Source: Maioricimonas rarisocia (lineage in GTDB: Bacteria > Planctomycetota > Planctomycetia > Planctomycetales > Planctomycetaceae). Taken from it: a stretch of DNA of 64,000 bases. Location: positions 7,618,001-7,682,000 of the forward strand of contig NZ_CP036275.1 of NCBI RefSeq assembly GCF_007747795.1, in the 5' to 3' direction. Of the stretch, positions 36,709 through 45,131 are shown in pieces (the first letter of the stretch is position 1; each line of letters opens with the position of its first letter). A program made the position numbers and the translations under genes. Below the pieces are notes generated by a model that saw only the letters and a list, made by a program, of their open reading frames with translations, searched no databases and was not told the DNA's origin.

Positions 36709-39700
36709 ATGCCGGCGTTGCGACGTTTCCCCCTGGCCCTCCTGCTGCTGATTGTCGTTTCCTGCCCCCCTGCAGCGGCGGATGACCGACCCCTTCCCAC
36801 CGTTCCCGACAGCTTTACGGTCCAGCGCGTCGCTGCAGATCCGCTCGTCAAACACCCCACGATGGCCTGCTTCGACGACCAGGGGCGACTGTACGTCTGC
36901 GAGAGCGCCGGCACCAACCGGCGGTCCCAGGCACTCATCGACGAACCGCTCGACGAAATCCGCGTTCTCGAAGACACCGATGGCGACGGCATCTTCGACA
37001 AGGCGTGGACATTCGCCGACCGCCTCACCTTCCCCCAGGGATGCCTCTGGTATCGCGGAGCCGTCTACACCTGCAGCCCCCCCAACGTCTGGAAACTCGA
37101 AGACACCGACGGCGATGGCGTCTGCGACAAACGGACGATCCTGATCAACTCGTTCGGCTTCAACGGCAATGCCGCCAGCATTCACGGACCGTTTGCAGGT
37201 CCCGACGGCCGCCTTTACTGGTGTGACGGCCGGCACGGACACGAGTTCTTCGACGAACAGGGGAACCTCGTCAGCAAGGGGAAGGCGGCCCGCGTCTTCT
37301 CCTGCCTCCCGGACGGCACCGACGTCCAGGTGCTGGCAGGCGGCGGAATGGACAACCCCGTCGAGGTCGATTTTATGGAGACCGGCGAAGTCATCGGCAC
37401 CTGCAACCTCTTCTACGGTCGTCCCCGCGGCGACTGCCTCGTCCACTGGACCGAGGGGGGCGTCTATCCTCGCTACGACCAGCAGGACTGCATCGCCGAG
37501 TTCCCATCGACCGGTGACCTGCTCCCTCCCGTCTACAACTATGGACACGTGGCTGTCTCCGGCATGTGCCGCTACCGCAGCAGCCAGTTCGGCAACGACT
37601 ACCGCGACAACGTGTTCGTAACGGAGTTCAACACGCACAAGGTGGTCCGCAGCGTCATCGAGCGGGACGGAGCCAGCTTCGCCCACAAGGAGACAACCGA
37701 CTTCGTTGTCTGGGACGATCCGGACGTGCACCCCACCGACGTCCTCGAAGACGCCGACGGGTCGCTGCTCGTGATCGACACCGGCGGGTGGTTCCGCATC
37801 GGTTGCCCCACATCACAGATCGCCAAGCCGGAAATCGCCGGCGCCATCTACCGCATCCGGCGGGATGGAGCACACGACCTCGACGATCCCCGCGGCCTGG
37901 CGTATGCCGACGAGAGCAGTCCCGAGACGCTGGCAGCACTGCTGTCCGATCCCCGACCCGCCGTCCGCGAGCGGGCCACCGATCAGCTGGCAGTGAGCGG
38001 ACAGGCAGCGGATATCGCAGAGAAACTCACCGACCTTCAGCTTGATGCCGCCGCCCGCCGGCAACTCGCCTGGTCCCTCACCCGCAGCGGTCGACCTGAG
38101 GATGCCCGCGCTCTCGCCCGTCTGCTCGGTGATGCCGACGACTCCGTCGTTCTCGCGGCACTGACCGGCCTGTCCCGGATTGCCACGCCCGAAACATTCG
38201 CTGCACTGACGGAGTTCCAGCCGCAATCCCCCGCACAGCGGCGGGCACTGGCCGACGCCTGGGGACGGATCGCCGCCAGCGAGCGACGGGCAGGACGACC
38301 GACACCCGATGCCGTCGACAACCTCCTGTCGCTGATGTCATCAAAAGCCGATCGCATCCTCGAGCATGCTGTCATGTTCGCCCTGATGCAGTTCGACCAG
38401 ACGCAGCCGCTCCGCCAGGCCCTCGCCAGTACGTCTTCGCCGGATGTGCAGCGGGCGGCACTCGTCGCACTCGATCAGGCACACGGCCAGACTCTCCAGC
38501 GGGACTGGATCGTGCCGCTCCTCGAGACCGAGGACGCAGCCCTCCGCGACGCCGTCATCGAAGTCCTCAACAGCCGGGACGGCTGGGCCGCGGAATCGCT
38601 CGGCATCTTTTCGGAATGGCTGTCCGGGAAGGAACTCTCCCGTGGCCGCCAGAGCCTGCTGAGTCGATACCTGCTCGAACACTTCGCCCAGCCGGAGTTC
38701 CAGGCGTTCATCGCCGAGTCCCTCTCCGACCCTGGCAGCAGCAACGCCGGTCGGGTCGTTCTGCTCGAAGTGATGGAGCTGGCCTGCCGGAAAGCAATCC
38801 CCGCAGAACTGGTGACTCCGCTTCGCGCGGCACTGCAGCACGATGACCCGGCTGTCCGCTACCAGGCGGTCCGTGTCGTGCTGGCGACGCAGGATGACGG
38901 GCTGGTCGACGCGGTCCGACCTCTCACCGACGAAGCCGAACCGAGCCGACAGGTCCGGATGGCGGCCCTGCAGACGACGTTCCGCGTTGATCCCACGCTC
39001 TCTGCAGAGGATTTCGCGTTCCTGCTTTCCTCCCTCGCCGATGCCGACTCGCAGGATGAAACCCTTGCCGTCTGCCGTGCGCTGGCCGAAGCACCGCTGA
39101 ACGACAATCAACTCGTGACGCTGGCCGGCCGGTTGCCGCAGGCCGGACCGCTGGGGCTCTCGCTGGTCCTGCAGGCGTTCAGCCGTTCGCAGTCGGCCGC
39201 GGTGGGACAGGCGCTCATCGCGGCGATCGAATCGCTCGATGCCGGCCGCACCGTCGATCGCTACGAACTGCAGGCGCTGCTGCAGCGGTATCCCGACGCC
39301 GTTCAGCAGGCCGCCGCACCGCTGCTGGAAAAGCTGGCCTCGGCCGGCGACCGCGACCCGGCACAGATCGATGCATTGATCCCTCTGGCCGAGGGAGGCA
39401 ATGCGGCACGCGGCCGGCAGATCTTCTTCAGCAAGCAGATCGCCTGCGGAAGCTGTCATCGCGTGGGGAACGAAGGGGGCGAAGTCGGGCCGGCTCTGTC
39501 GACGATCGGAGCGATTCGGCAGCCGCGGGACCTGATCGAAGCGGTCATCTATCCCAGTGCCAGCTTCGCCCGCGGGTACCGTCCCTATGCCGTGCTAACC
39601 GACAGCGGCAAGGTGCTCACGGGCGTCATCAGCCGCGAGACGGCCCGCGAGGTGATCCTCCGCACGACCGACCTGCGGGAGATCCGGATTCCCCGCGACG

Positions 39701-39813
39701 AGATCGACGTGCTGAAAGAGAGTGACACGTCGGTGATGCCGAAGGGACTGCACACGCGGATGACGGACGAGCAGCTGCGGGACCTGCTCGCGTATTTGCA
39801 GTCGTTGAAGTAG
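36709..39813 (+). CDS. PVC-type membrane-bound dehydrogenase/HEAT/cytochrome c protein
   Basis: A 1034-residue exported protein. A signal peptide (residues 1-24) is followed by a beta-propeller dehydrogenase-like domain (about 30-385; DTDGDGIFDKAWTF, IHGPFAGPDGRLYW), a long run of HEAT-like helical repeats (about 400-890), and a cytochrome c domain with the haem motif CGSCH (Cys913, Cys916, His917) followed by GGEVGPALSTIG and YRPYAVLTDSG. Proteins with this layout are abundant in planctomycetes and verrucomicrobia and are assumed to oxidise sugars or other small compounds at the outer face. Substrate unknown. It starts 253 bp after the divergent signal peptidase gene. Confidence 0.92.
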   Translation: MPALRRFPLALLLLIVVSCPPAAADDRPLPTVPDSFTVQRVAADPLVKHPTMACFDDQGRLYVCESAGTNRRSQALIDEPLDEIRVLEDTDGDGIFDKAWTFADRLTFPQGCLWYRGAVYTCSPPNVWKLEDTDGDGVCDKRTILINSFGFNGNAASIHGPFAGPDGRLYWCDGRHGHEFFDEQGNLVSKGKAARVFSCLPDGTDVQVLAGGGMDNPVEVDFMETGEVIGTCNLFYGRPRGDCLVHWTEGGVYPRYDQQDCIAEFPSTGDLLPPVYNYGHVAVSGMCRYRSSQFGNDYRDNVFVTEFNTHKVVRSVIERDGASFAHKETTDFVVWDDPDVHPTDVLEDADGSLLVIDTGGWFRIGCPTSQIAKPEIAGAIYRIRRDGAHDLDDPRGLAYADESSPETLAALLSDPRPAVRERATDQLAVSGQAADIAEKLTDLQLDAAARRQLAWSLTRSGRPEDARALARLLGDADDSVVLAALTGLSRIATPETFAALTEFQPQSPAQRRALADAWGRIAASERRAGRPTPDAVDNLLSLMSSKADRILEHAVMFALMQFDQTQPLRQALASTSSPDVQRAALVALDQAHGQTLQRDWIVPLLETEDAALRDAVIEVLNSRDGWAAESLGIFSEWLSGKELSRGRQSLLSRYLLEHFAQPEFQAFIAESLSDPGSSNAGRVVLLEVMELACRKAIPAELVTPLRAALQHDDPAVRYQAVRVVLATQDDGLVDAVRPLTDEAEPSRQVRMAALQTTFRVDPTLSAEDFAFLLSSLADADSQDETLAVCRALAEAPLNDNQLVTLAGRLPQAGPLGLSLVLQAFSRSQSAAVGQALIAAIESLDAGRTVDRYELQALLQRYPDAVQQAAAPLLEKLASAGDRDPAQIDALIPLAEGGNAARGRQIFFSKQIACGSCHRVGNEGGEVGPALSTIGAIRQPRDLIEAVIYPSASFARGYRPYAVLTDSGKVLTGVISRETAREVILRTTDLREIRIPRDEIDVLKESDTSVMPKGLHTRMTDEQLRDLLAYLQSLK

Positions 39814-39843
39814 CGGCCACGGCGTTGTGACACACCTGTGCTC

Positions 39844-40208
39844 GCGAGGGCGGCTGGTAGTCGTCGCGCAGCAGGTAGGCTGGGACTGGTCCCAGCACGA
39901 AATGGCGTGTAGTTTGATTCCCCGGGGGATATCCCCCGAAATCAACGGCCGGGGCACATCGATCGTCATTCGATTCACCCGGCAGCTTACGCAGCCAGCT
40001 CGCCTGAGAAAACGCTCATTCAACCTCAGGCGAGCCCGGAGCGTGAGCTCCGGAATGTCTGGTCCACAGTGATGAACCATCGTGCCGGGTGCCATGCTCT
40101 CACGCCGCAGGCGGGTGAGCATGCGCGAAGCCTTGAAATGGTGGGTTACGCTTCGCTAACCCACCCTACTGCTGCTTTCGCACAGTGGCCACCGCGCGCA
40201 AGTGGGGC
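39844..40208. repeat. Tandem duplication, first copy (365 bp)
   Basis: Aligns with 40280-40643 with a few substitutions and small indels, most around CCCCGGGGGATATCCCCCG against CCCAGGGGTATCCCCCG. Both copies end in GCGCGCAAGTGGGGC. Confidence 0.9.
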
Positions 40209-40279
40209 GTGCAAATGCGGCATGAAGATGCCGCTGGGTGGGGACCGTGAAAGGTCCGCTTCCTGTGACTCCGACACCC

Positions 40280-40643
40280 GCGAGGGCGGCTGGTAGTCGT
40301 CGCGCAGCAGGTAGGCTGGGACTGGTCCCAGCACGAAATGGCGTGTGGTTTGATTCCCAGGGGTATCCCCCGGGATCAACGGCGGGGATCACATCGAACG
40401 TCATTCGATTCACCCGGCAGCTTACGCAGCCAGCTCGCCTGAGAAAACGCTCATTCAACCTCAGGCGAGCCCGGAGCGTGAGCTCCGGAATGTCTGGTCC
40501 ACAGTGATGAACCATCGTGCCGGGTGCCATGCTCTCACGCCGCAGGCGGGTGAGCATGCGCGAAGCCTTGAAATGGTGGGTTACGCTTCGCTAACCCACC
40601 CTACTGCTGCTTTCGCACAGTGGCCACCGCGCGCAAGTGGGGC
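40280..40643. repeat. Tandem duplication, second copy (364 bp)
   Basis: See the first copy at 39844-40208. The unique 71-bp spacer between the copies contains a short GTGCAAATGCGGCATGAAG segment that belongs to no module I recognise. Confidence 0.9.
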
Positions 40644-40801
40644 AGACACTCGTGCCTGCCTTTCCTTTCCTGAGAAGTCATGCCGGCCGGTTGGAACCGG
40701 CCCTGCGCGCCGGGGCCATGCTCGCCCGTTCCAGACGAGCATGACGTTCCCCATGCGATTCCCTCACGCCTCGCAGTTCGAGCCTCAAGCCTGCAAAGGC
40801 C

Positions 40802-41542
40802 TCACGCCTCCTGCGGCGAGTCCTCAGACGGCTGCTGCTTCTCACGTCGCCGACGGCGGGCGGCGCCCAGACCGGTCATTGCGGTGCCGATGCTGAAGAG
40901 GGCCAGTGATGATGGTTCCGGCACCGGCGAAACGCTGCTGGTCTCCAAGGTCAGCTCCTTTGTGAATGCCCCTGGACTGGTCGAGCCGAAAATATAATTG
41001 AAGCCGGTACTTGGCGGGAGTGCACCACCAATGGCGAAGTCAGCTCCGATGGCAGCGTTAAGATCGCTGATCGCCGAGGCGCCCAGCGAAATCTCGACGA
41101 TGGTTCCGTTCGATGAACTGTTGACACTGACGGAACCGTAAGAGGCCCCAGTTCCCAGATCGTCGTAGACCGCCACCCCTGCCGGCCCCGCTGAATGAGC
41201 CGCGGTCAGCGTAGCGACGGGAGTGGTCACGTCGAACAGTGCGTAGGACGGCGACGGGTCTGGCCCGGGTGGAAAGTAGTAGTAGCCGTTATTCGGGTTC
41301 TCCAGTCGAAGCGTGGCGCCGACAATTGTCCCCGAAACGGAACTCAGATCGAAGGTGAAGAAGTTACGGTGGATACTGTGTTCTGTCCCTGCGATGTAGT
41401 TCTCATTCGTACTCTGATGGAAGCCGTCATCTCTGTACCACCCGGAGTCGGTTGCGCTCAAAGTAATCATTCCCGCCTGCACGTTTCCGGCCGTCGCGAC
41501 AATGACGACGAGAAAAAGCGCAGCCCGCTGAACCAATTGCAT
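40802..41542 (-). CDS. PEP-CTERM sorting domain protein (copy 1)
   Basis: A 246-residue secreted protein. The signal peptide is MQLVQRAALFLVVIVATAGNVQAG. The body is beta-rich (NFFTFDLSSVSGTIVGATLRLENP), and the C-terminus has the exosortase sorting signal: PEP motif in VPEPSSLAL, a hydrophobic helix (FSIGTAMTGLGA) and an Arg cluster (RRRRR). An unusual ten-residue extension (about QQPSEDSPQEA) follows the Arg cluster. Exosortase is expected to cleave at the PEP motif and anchor the protein at the surface or in an extracellular matrix. No exosortase gene is in the window. Confidence 0.88.
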   Translation of the reverse strand: MQLVQRAALFLVVIVATAGNVQAGMITLSATDSGWYRDDGFHQSTNENYIAGTEHSIHRNFFTFDLSSVSGTIVGATLRLENPNNGYYYFPPGPDPSPSYALFDVTTPVATLTAAHSAGPAGVAVYDDLGTGASYGSVSVNSSSNGTIVEISLGASAISDLNAAIGADFAIGGALPPSTGFNYIFGSTSPGAFTKELTLETSSVSPVPEPSSLALFSIGTAMTGLGAARRRRREKQQPSEDSPQEA

Positions 41543-42137
41543 GATCTCACCACTCCTGTAACCTGAAACAGCCAGACGTTTCTCCGCGCGTGGCCGTTGC
41601 GACCAGTTGCTGGATGCGGGCGCCAGTCCGCGGCTTTCAGGACGGACAGAGAACCTTCCGCCTCAGAAAGAGGATCCCGACGGTCGCGCGCACCGCGATC
41701 GTCGTGAACCGCTGATTCATCTGCATCTCGCCCGCTCTCCCGGAGAATGTCGCCGGTGCACCAGATGCCAAACCAACGAGGCATCTGGAAATCCGTCCAC
41801 CTATTGACAACCGGACGAACCCGGAGCGTTTCAGGACAGCATGTCCCGTTCTGAACAGCCCGCATTCGGCCCGCGCCGACGACCGCCGTCGACGTGTACT
41901 GATTCTACGGGTCGCCCAACCTTTCGCAACCGGAATAGTCGCCCCCCCGGTCGGCTGTTCCCAGTGCTGAGCGGCCGCAGCGTCGGCTGTTGCCGGCCGT
42001 CGAGGACACGGTCATGCCGGCCGGTTGGAACCGGCCCTGCGCGCCGGGTGCCATGCCCGCCCGTTCCAGGCGAGCATGACGTTCCCCCATGCGATTCCCT
42101 CACGCCCCGCAGCTCAAGCTTCACGCCTGCAAAGGTC
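41543..42137. repeat. Gap between duplicated PEP-CTERM genes
   Basis: The left part (41543-41900) should hold the copy-1 promoter; a GGAG ribosome-binding site precedes ATG 41542 on the minus strand. The right part (42011-42137) duplicates 40677-40801 and includes the GGCCGGTTGGAACCGGCC module. Short ORFs here have no protein-like features. Confidence 0.65.
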
Positions 42138-42875
42138 TCACGCCTCCTGCGGCGAGTCCTCAGACGGCTGCAGCTGCTCACGTCGCCGAAGGCGGGCGGC
42201 GCCCAGACCGGTCATCGCCGCACCGATGCTCAGCAGTGCGAGCGACGACGGTTCCGGCGTGGTGGTCGTCACCGTGCTGCTCGTCTCCAGGACGAGCTGC
42301 CTGACAAGTAGCGGGGAGGCGGTACCACTAAAGAGAGTGACAAAGGTACTGCCTGACAACGCACCGCCAATTGCGAAGTCACCTCCGACGGCAGCGTTCA
42401 GGTCACTGATCGCCTGGGCATTGAGCGAAATCGCGAGGATCGTCCCCTTGGACGTATAGTCGACACCGATCGATCCGTAGGATTTCCCGGTCCCGAGGTC
42501 GGTGTGAATTGCCTGCCCTGCGGAGGAGTCACGCGAATGGGACATCGTCAACTCAGGGATGGGTGCACTGAGGTCAAAGAGCGAGTAGGTCGCCGGAAAT
42601 ACCTCGAAGCCGCTGGAAGGATTCTCCAGTCGCAGCGTCGCTCCGACGATCGTTCCCGATACAGAGCCCAGATCAAACGTAAAGAAGTTTCGGGCGGGCG
42701 AGGAATCAGAGCGAGCTGCTGCCACGAAGTAATGAATAGATGTGTCATCATGGAAACCCGATCTGCTGTACGACCCCGAATCAGTCGCATCCAGCGTAAT
42801 CATTCCCGCCTGCACCTGCCCCGCCATGACGGTCGCGATCACGGCGCTCAGGGCCATTCTCTTCATCAACTGCAT
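42138..42875 (-). CDS. PEP-CTERM sorting domain protein (copy 2)
   Basis: A 245-residue paralogue of copy 1. Signal peptide MQLMKRMALSAVIATVMAGQVQAG; the NFFTFDLGSVSGTIVGATLRLENP segment is nearly identical to copy 1, as is the C-terminal sorting tail (TPEPSSLALLSIGAAMTGLGAARLRRRE then QLQPSEDSPQEA). The middle of the protein is more divergent than the tail, which with the shared downstream sequence points to a segmental duplication with recent homogenisation of the 3' end. Extracellular anchoring by an exosortase is expected. Function of the body unknown. Confidence 0.88.
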   Translation of the reverse strand: MQLMKRMALSAVIATVMAGQVQAGMITLDATDSGSYSRSGFHDDTSIHYFVAAARSDSSPARNFFTFDLGSVSGTIVGATLRLENPSSGFEVFPATYSLFDLSAPIPELTMSHSRDSSAGQAIHTDLGTGKSYGSIGVDYTSKGTILAISLNAQAISDLNAAVGGDFAIGGALSGSTFVTLFSGTASPLLVRQLVLETSSTVTTTTPEPSSLALLSIGAAMTGLGAARLRRREQLQPSEDSPQEA

Positions 42876-43517
42876 GTCGCCACATCTCCTCGATCACTTC
42901 GACGCTCGTCAGGTTGCAGATCGGAGAACCAACGCAGGGAAACATCGTCGTCAGCAAACGGCCCGCACCGACACAAGACACCACCATGGGGTGGGTCGCC
43001 CCGGAACATGACTCGGCGTCCACACTCGCTTGGATAACTGCCGAAACCCGCTCCGGCGTGACAGATGTTTTCTATTCTCCCAATTCTGGGCGAAGTGCCG
43101 GTTTCTCCCAGGCTCAGAACCGGCCGGGAGCGCGGCCCGACGCGGCAGTCGCTCCTGAACGCCCCGACCACTGGCTGGCGGTTCGTGCTGGTAACCGGGG
43201 CGGCGGAACCGATGTGCCCTCCTACGAAAATAGACGTTGTCCTGGGAGACAACGGTTCCGGGGGCTCCACTCGCTCCGCTCGTTCCGACCCCGGCCACCC
43301 ATCTCACGCATGAGCCGCCTCCCCAGCAAGACTCCCGTTTTCATCCTCCGGGGCGACGCACCGTCATGACAACTCCGTGGTTCCCTCAAGACTCGCCTCT
43401 CCAGCCACACCTCTCCCCCCGAACGCAACAGCGCAGACTTGAATGTCTCGCCGGCACCTGTGATGCTTCCAGAGCATCGCCAAAGCGTCCCACCCCGCGA
43501 CGAGCCGCCCGGGCAAT
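42876..43517. other. Intergenic region with few module copies (642 bp)
   Basis: Divergent gap between PEP-CTERM copy 2 and the symporter. It contains a divergent copy (two mismatches) of the ACCAGCACGAAGCGCCAGCG family on the minus strand at 43169-43192. No protein gene is convincing. Promoters for both flanking genes must lie here, but I see no clear consensus. Confidence 0.5.
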
Positions 43518-45131
43518 ATGAAATCCGCTTCCCTGCTGCTTCCTGCCGTCCTGTACCTTTTCCTGCCGACCGTCTGCGCCGCAGCGACCGAAACGTCCGA
43601 ATCGGTGGCCACGAACTCCCGCGGCCTGACTCCGATCGACTGGGCCATCGTCGCCGTTTACGCCGCCTCGACGATCGGGCTGGGGCTGTACTACAGCCGC
43701 AAACAGGAGAGCACCGAGGAGTACTTCGTCGGCAGCGGCCACATGAACCCGCTGCTGATCGGCGTCTCGCTGTTCGCCACGCTGCTGAGCACGATCTCGT
43801 ATCTGTCGTTTCCCGGCGAGGCCCTCGGCAAGGGGCCGATCTATCTCACGCAGCTGATCGCATTTCCGTTCATTTTCTACGTCGTCGGCTACGTGCTGCT
43901 GCCGGTCTACATGCGACAGCGCGTCACCAGTGCCTACGAACTGCTCGAAGAGAACCTGGGGCTGAGCGTCCGTCTGCTCGGTGCCGGGCTGTTCGTCATT
44001 CTGCGCCTGGTCTGGATGTCGCTGCTGGTCTATCTGACCGCCGACGCGATCAGAGTGATGCTCGGCATCGGCCCGGAATGGATCCCCCTGATCGTACTGG
44101 TGACCGGCTTCGTCGCCGTCATCTACACGTCGCTGGGGGGACTGCAGGCGGTCGTCATCACCGACGCCATGCAGTGCACGCTGCTGTACGGCGGGGCACT
44201 GCTGGTCCTCGGTACCGTCACCTGGAACTACGGCGGCTTCGGCTGGTTTCCGACCGGCTGGCACGCCAACTGGGATACGCAGCCGATCATCCCGGCCGAT
44301 CCCTCCACTCGCGTGTCGATGCTCGGCTCGATCCTGTCGGTGACGTTCTGGTACATCGCAACGTCCGGCGGTGACCAGACTTCGGTGCAGCGGTTCATGG
44401 CGACAACCGACGCCAAAGCGGCCCGCCGCGCGTTCGCCACGCAGCTGACCGTCGCCGTCATCGTGCTGGTGACGCTCGGCCTGGTGGGTGTTGCGCTGCT
44501 GGGCTACTTCGAGGCGAACCCGGATCAGCTTCCCGCAGGGATGACTCTGAAGGAAAACGCCGACGACATCTTTCCCCGCTACATCGCCTACCACCTGCCG
44601 GTCGGAGTCTCCGGCCTGGTCGTCGCCGCCATGTTCGCGGCCGCGATGTCGAGTATCGACTCCGGCGTCAACTCGATTACCGCCGTGGTGATGACCGACC
44701 TGCTGGACCGCTTCGGTCGCAAACCGGACACCGAAAAGAAACATGTGCTGTGGGCCCGCTGCCTGGCATTCGGCATCGGGGCGGCAGTGGTGATCGGCAG
44801 TTCGTTCATGGATCGGATTCCCGGCAACATCACCGCCATCACGAACAAGACGGCAAACCTGCTCACCACGCCGATCTTCTGCCTGTTCTTCTTCGCCCTG
44901 TTTGTCCCGTTCGCAAAGCCGGCCGGCGTGTGGGTGGGAGCGATCTGCGGCACCACGACAGCGGTTCTGATCGCGTTCTCGGGACCGATCTTCGGCGTTC
45001 ATCCGGAAACCGGACTGGACCCGATCAGCTTCCAGTGGATTGCCCCGGGGGCGGTGCTGGTCAATGTCACGACTGGTTCGATCGTCAGCCTGCTGTTGTC
45101 TTCGAGGTCCAATGATGAACCGACTGTCTGA
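43518..45131 (+). CDS. SSS-family sodium:solute symporter
   Basis: A 537-residue integral membrane protein with about 13 TM helices. After an N-terminal leader (MKSASLLLPAVLYLFLPTVCAAAT) comes the SSS start SRGLTPIDWAIVAVYAASTIGLGLYYSRKQESTEEYFVGSG, then GVSLFATLLSTISYLSFPG (helix 2) and AMFAAAMSSIDSGVNSITAVV, the conserved sodium-binding helix. It should import a small solute with Na+. The next four genes suggest a sugar acid, sialic acid or related carboxylate, but the substrate is inferred only. Its last 20 bp overlap the sialidase-like start, so the genes are translationally coupled. Confidence 0.92.
   Translation: MKSASLLLPAVLYLFLPTVCAAATETSESVATNSRGLTPIDWAIVAVYAASTIGLGLYYSRKQESTEEYFVGSGHMNPLLIGVSLFATLLSTISYLSFPGEALGKGPIYLTQLIAFPFIFYVVGYVLLPVYMRQRVTSAYELLEENLGLSVRLLGAGLFVILRLVWMSLLVYLTADAIRVMLGIGPEWIPLIVLVTGFVAVIYTSLGGLQAVVITDAMQCTLLYGGALLVLGTVTWNYGGFGWFPTGWHANWDTQPIIPADPSTRVSMLGSILSVTFWYIATSGGDQTSVQRFMATTDAKAARRAFATQLTVAVIVLVTLGLVGVALLGYFEANPDQLPAGMTLKENADDIFPRYIAYHLPVGVSGLVVAAMFAAAMSSIDSGVNSITAVVMTDLLDRFGRKPDTEKKHVLWARCLAFGIGAAVVIGSSFMDRIPGNITAITNKTANLLTTPIFCLFFFALFVPFAKPAGVWVGAICGTTTAVLIAFSGPIFGVHPETGLDPISFQWIAPGAVLVNVTTGSIVSLLLSSRSNDEPTV

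Larger units (their letters stand above)
39814..40676. repeat. Intergenic repeat region with a large tandem duplication
   Basis: No gene supported in 863 bp. The gap consists almost entirely of two copies of a module string (39844-40208 and 40280-40643; period about 436 bp). Each copy has a CAGGTAGGCTGGGACTGGTC segment, a CTCGCCTGAG...CTCAGGCGAG stem, the CATGCTC...GAGCATG module and the GTGGGTTA...TAACCCAC hairpin (40141-40164 and 40576-40599). Confidence 0.92.

Noticed and set aside
40069-40507. Two near-identical small proteins (MMNHRAGCHALTPQAGEHARS...)
   Set aside because: They are the same module string read in the two tandem copies, not a gene family.
41467-41865. 132-residue minus-strand frame upstream of PEP-CTERM copy 1
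   Set aside because: It overlaps the PEP-CTERM signal sequence in another frame, has a Cys/Arg-rich random composition and no recognisable motif.
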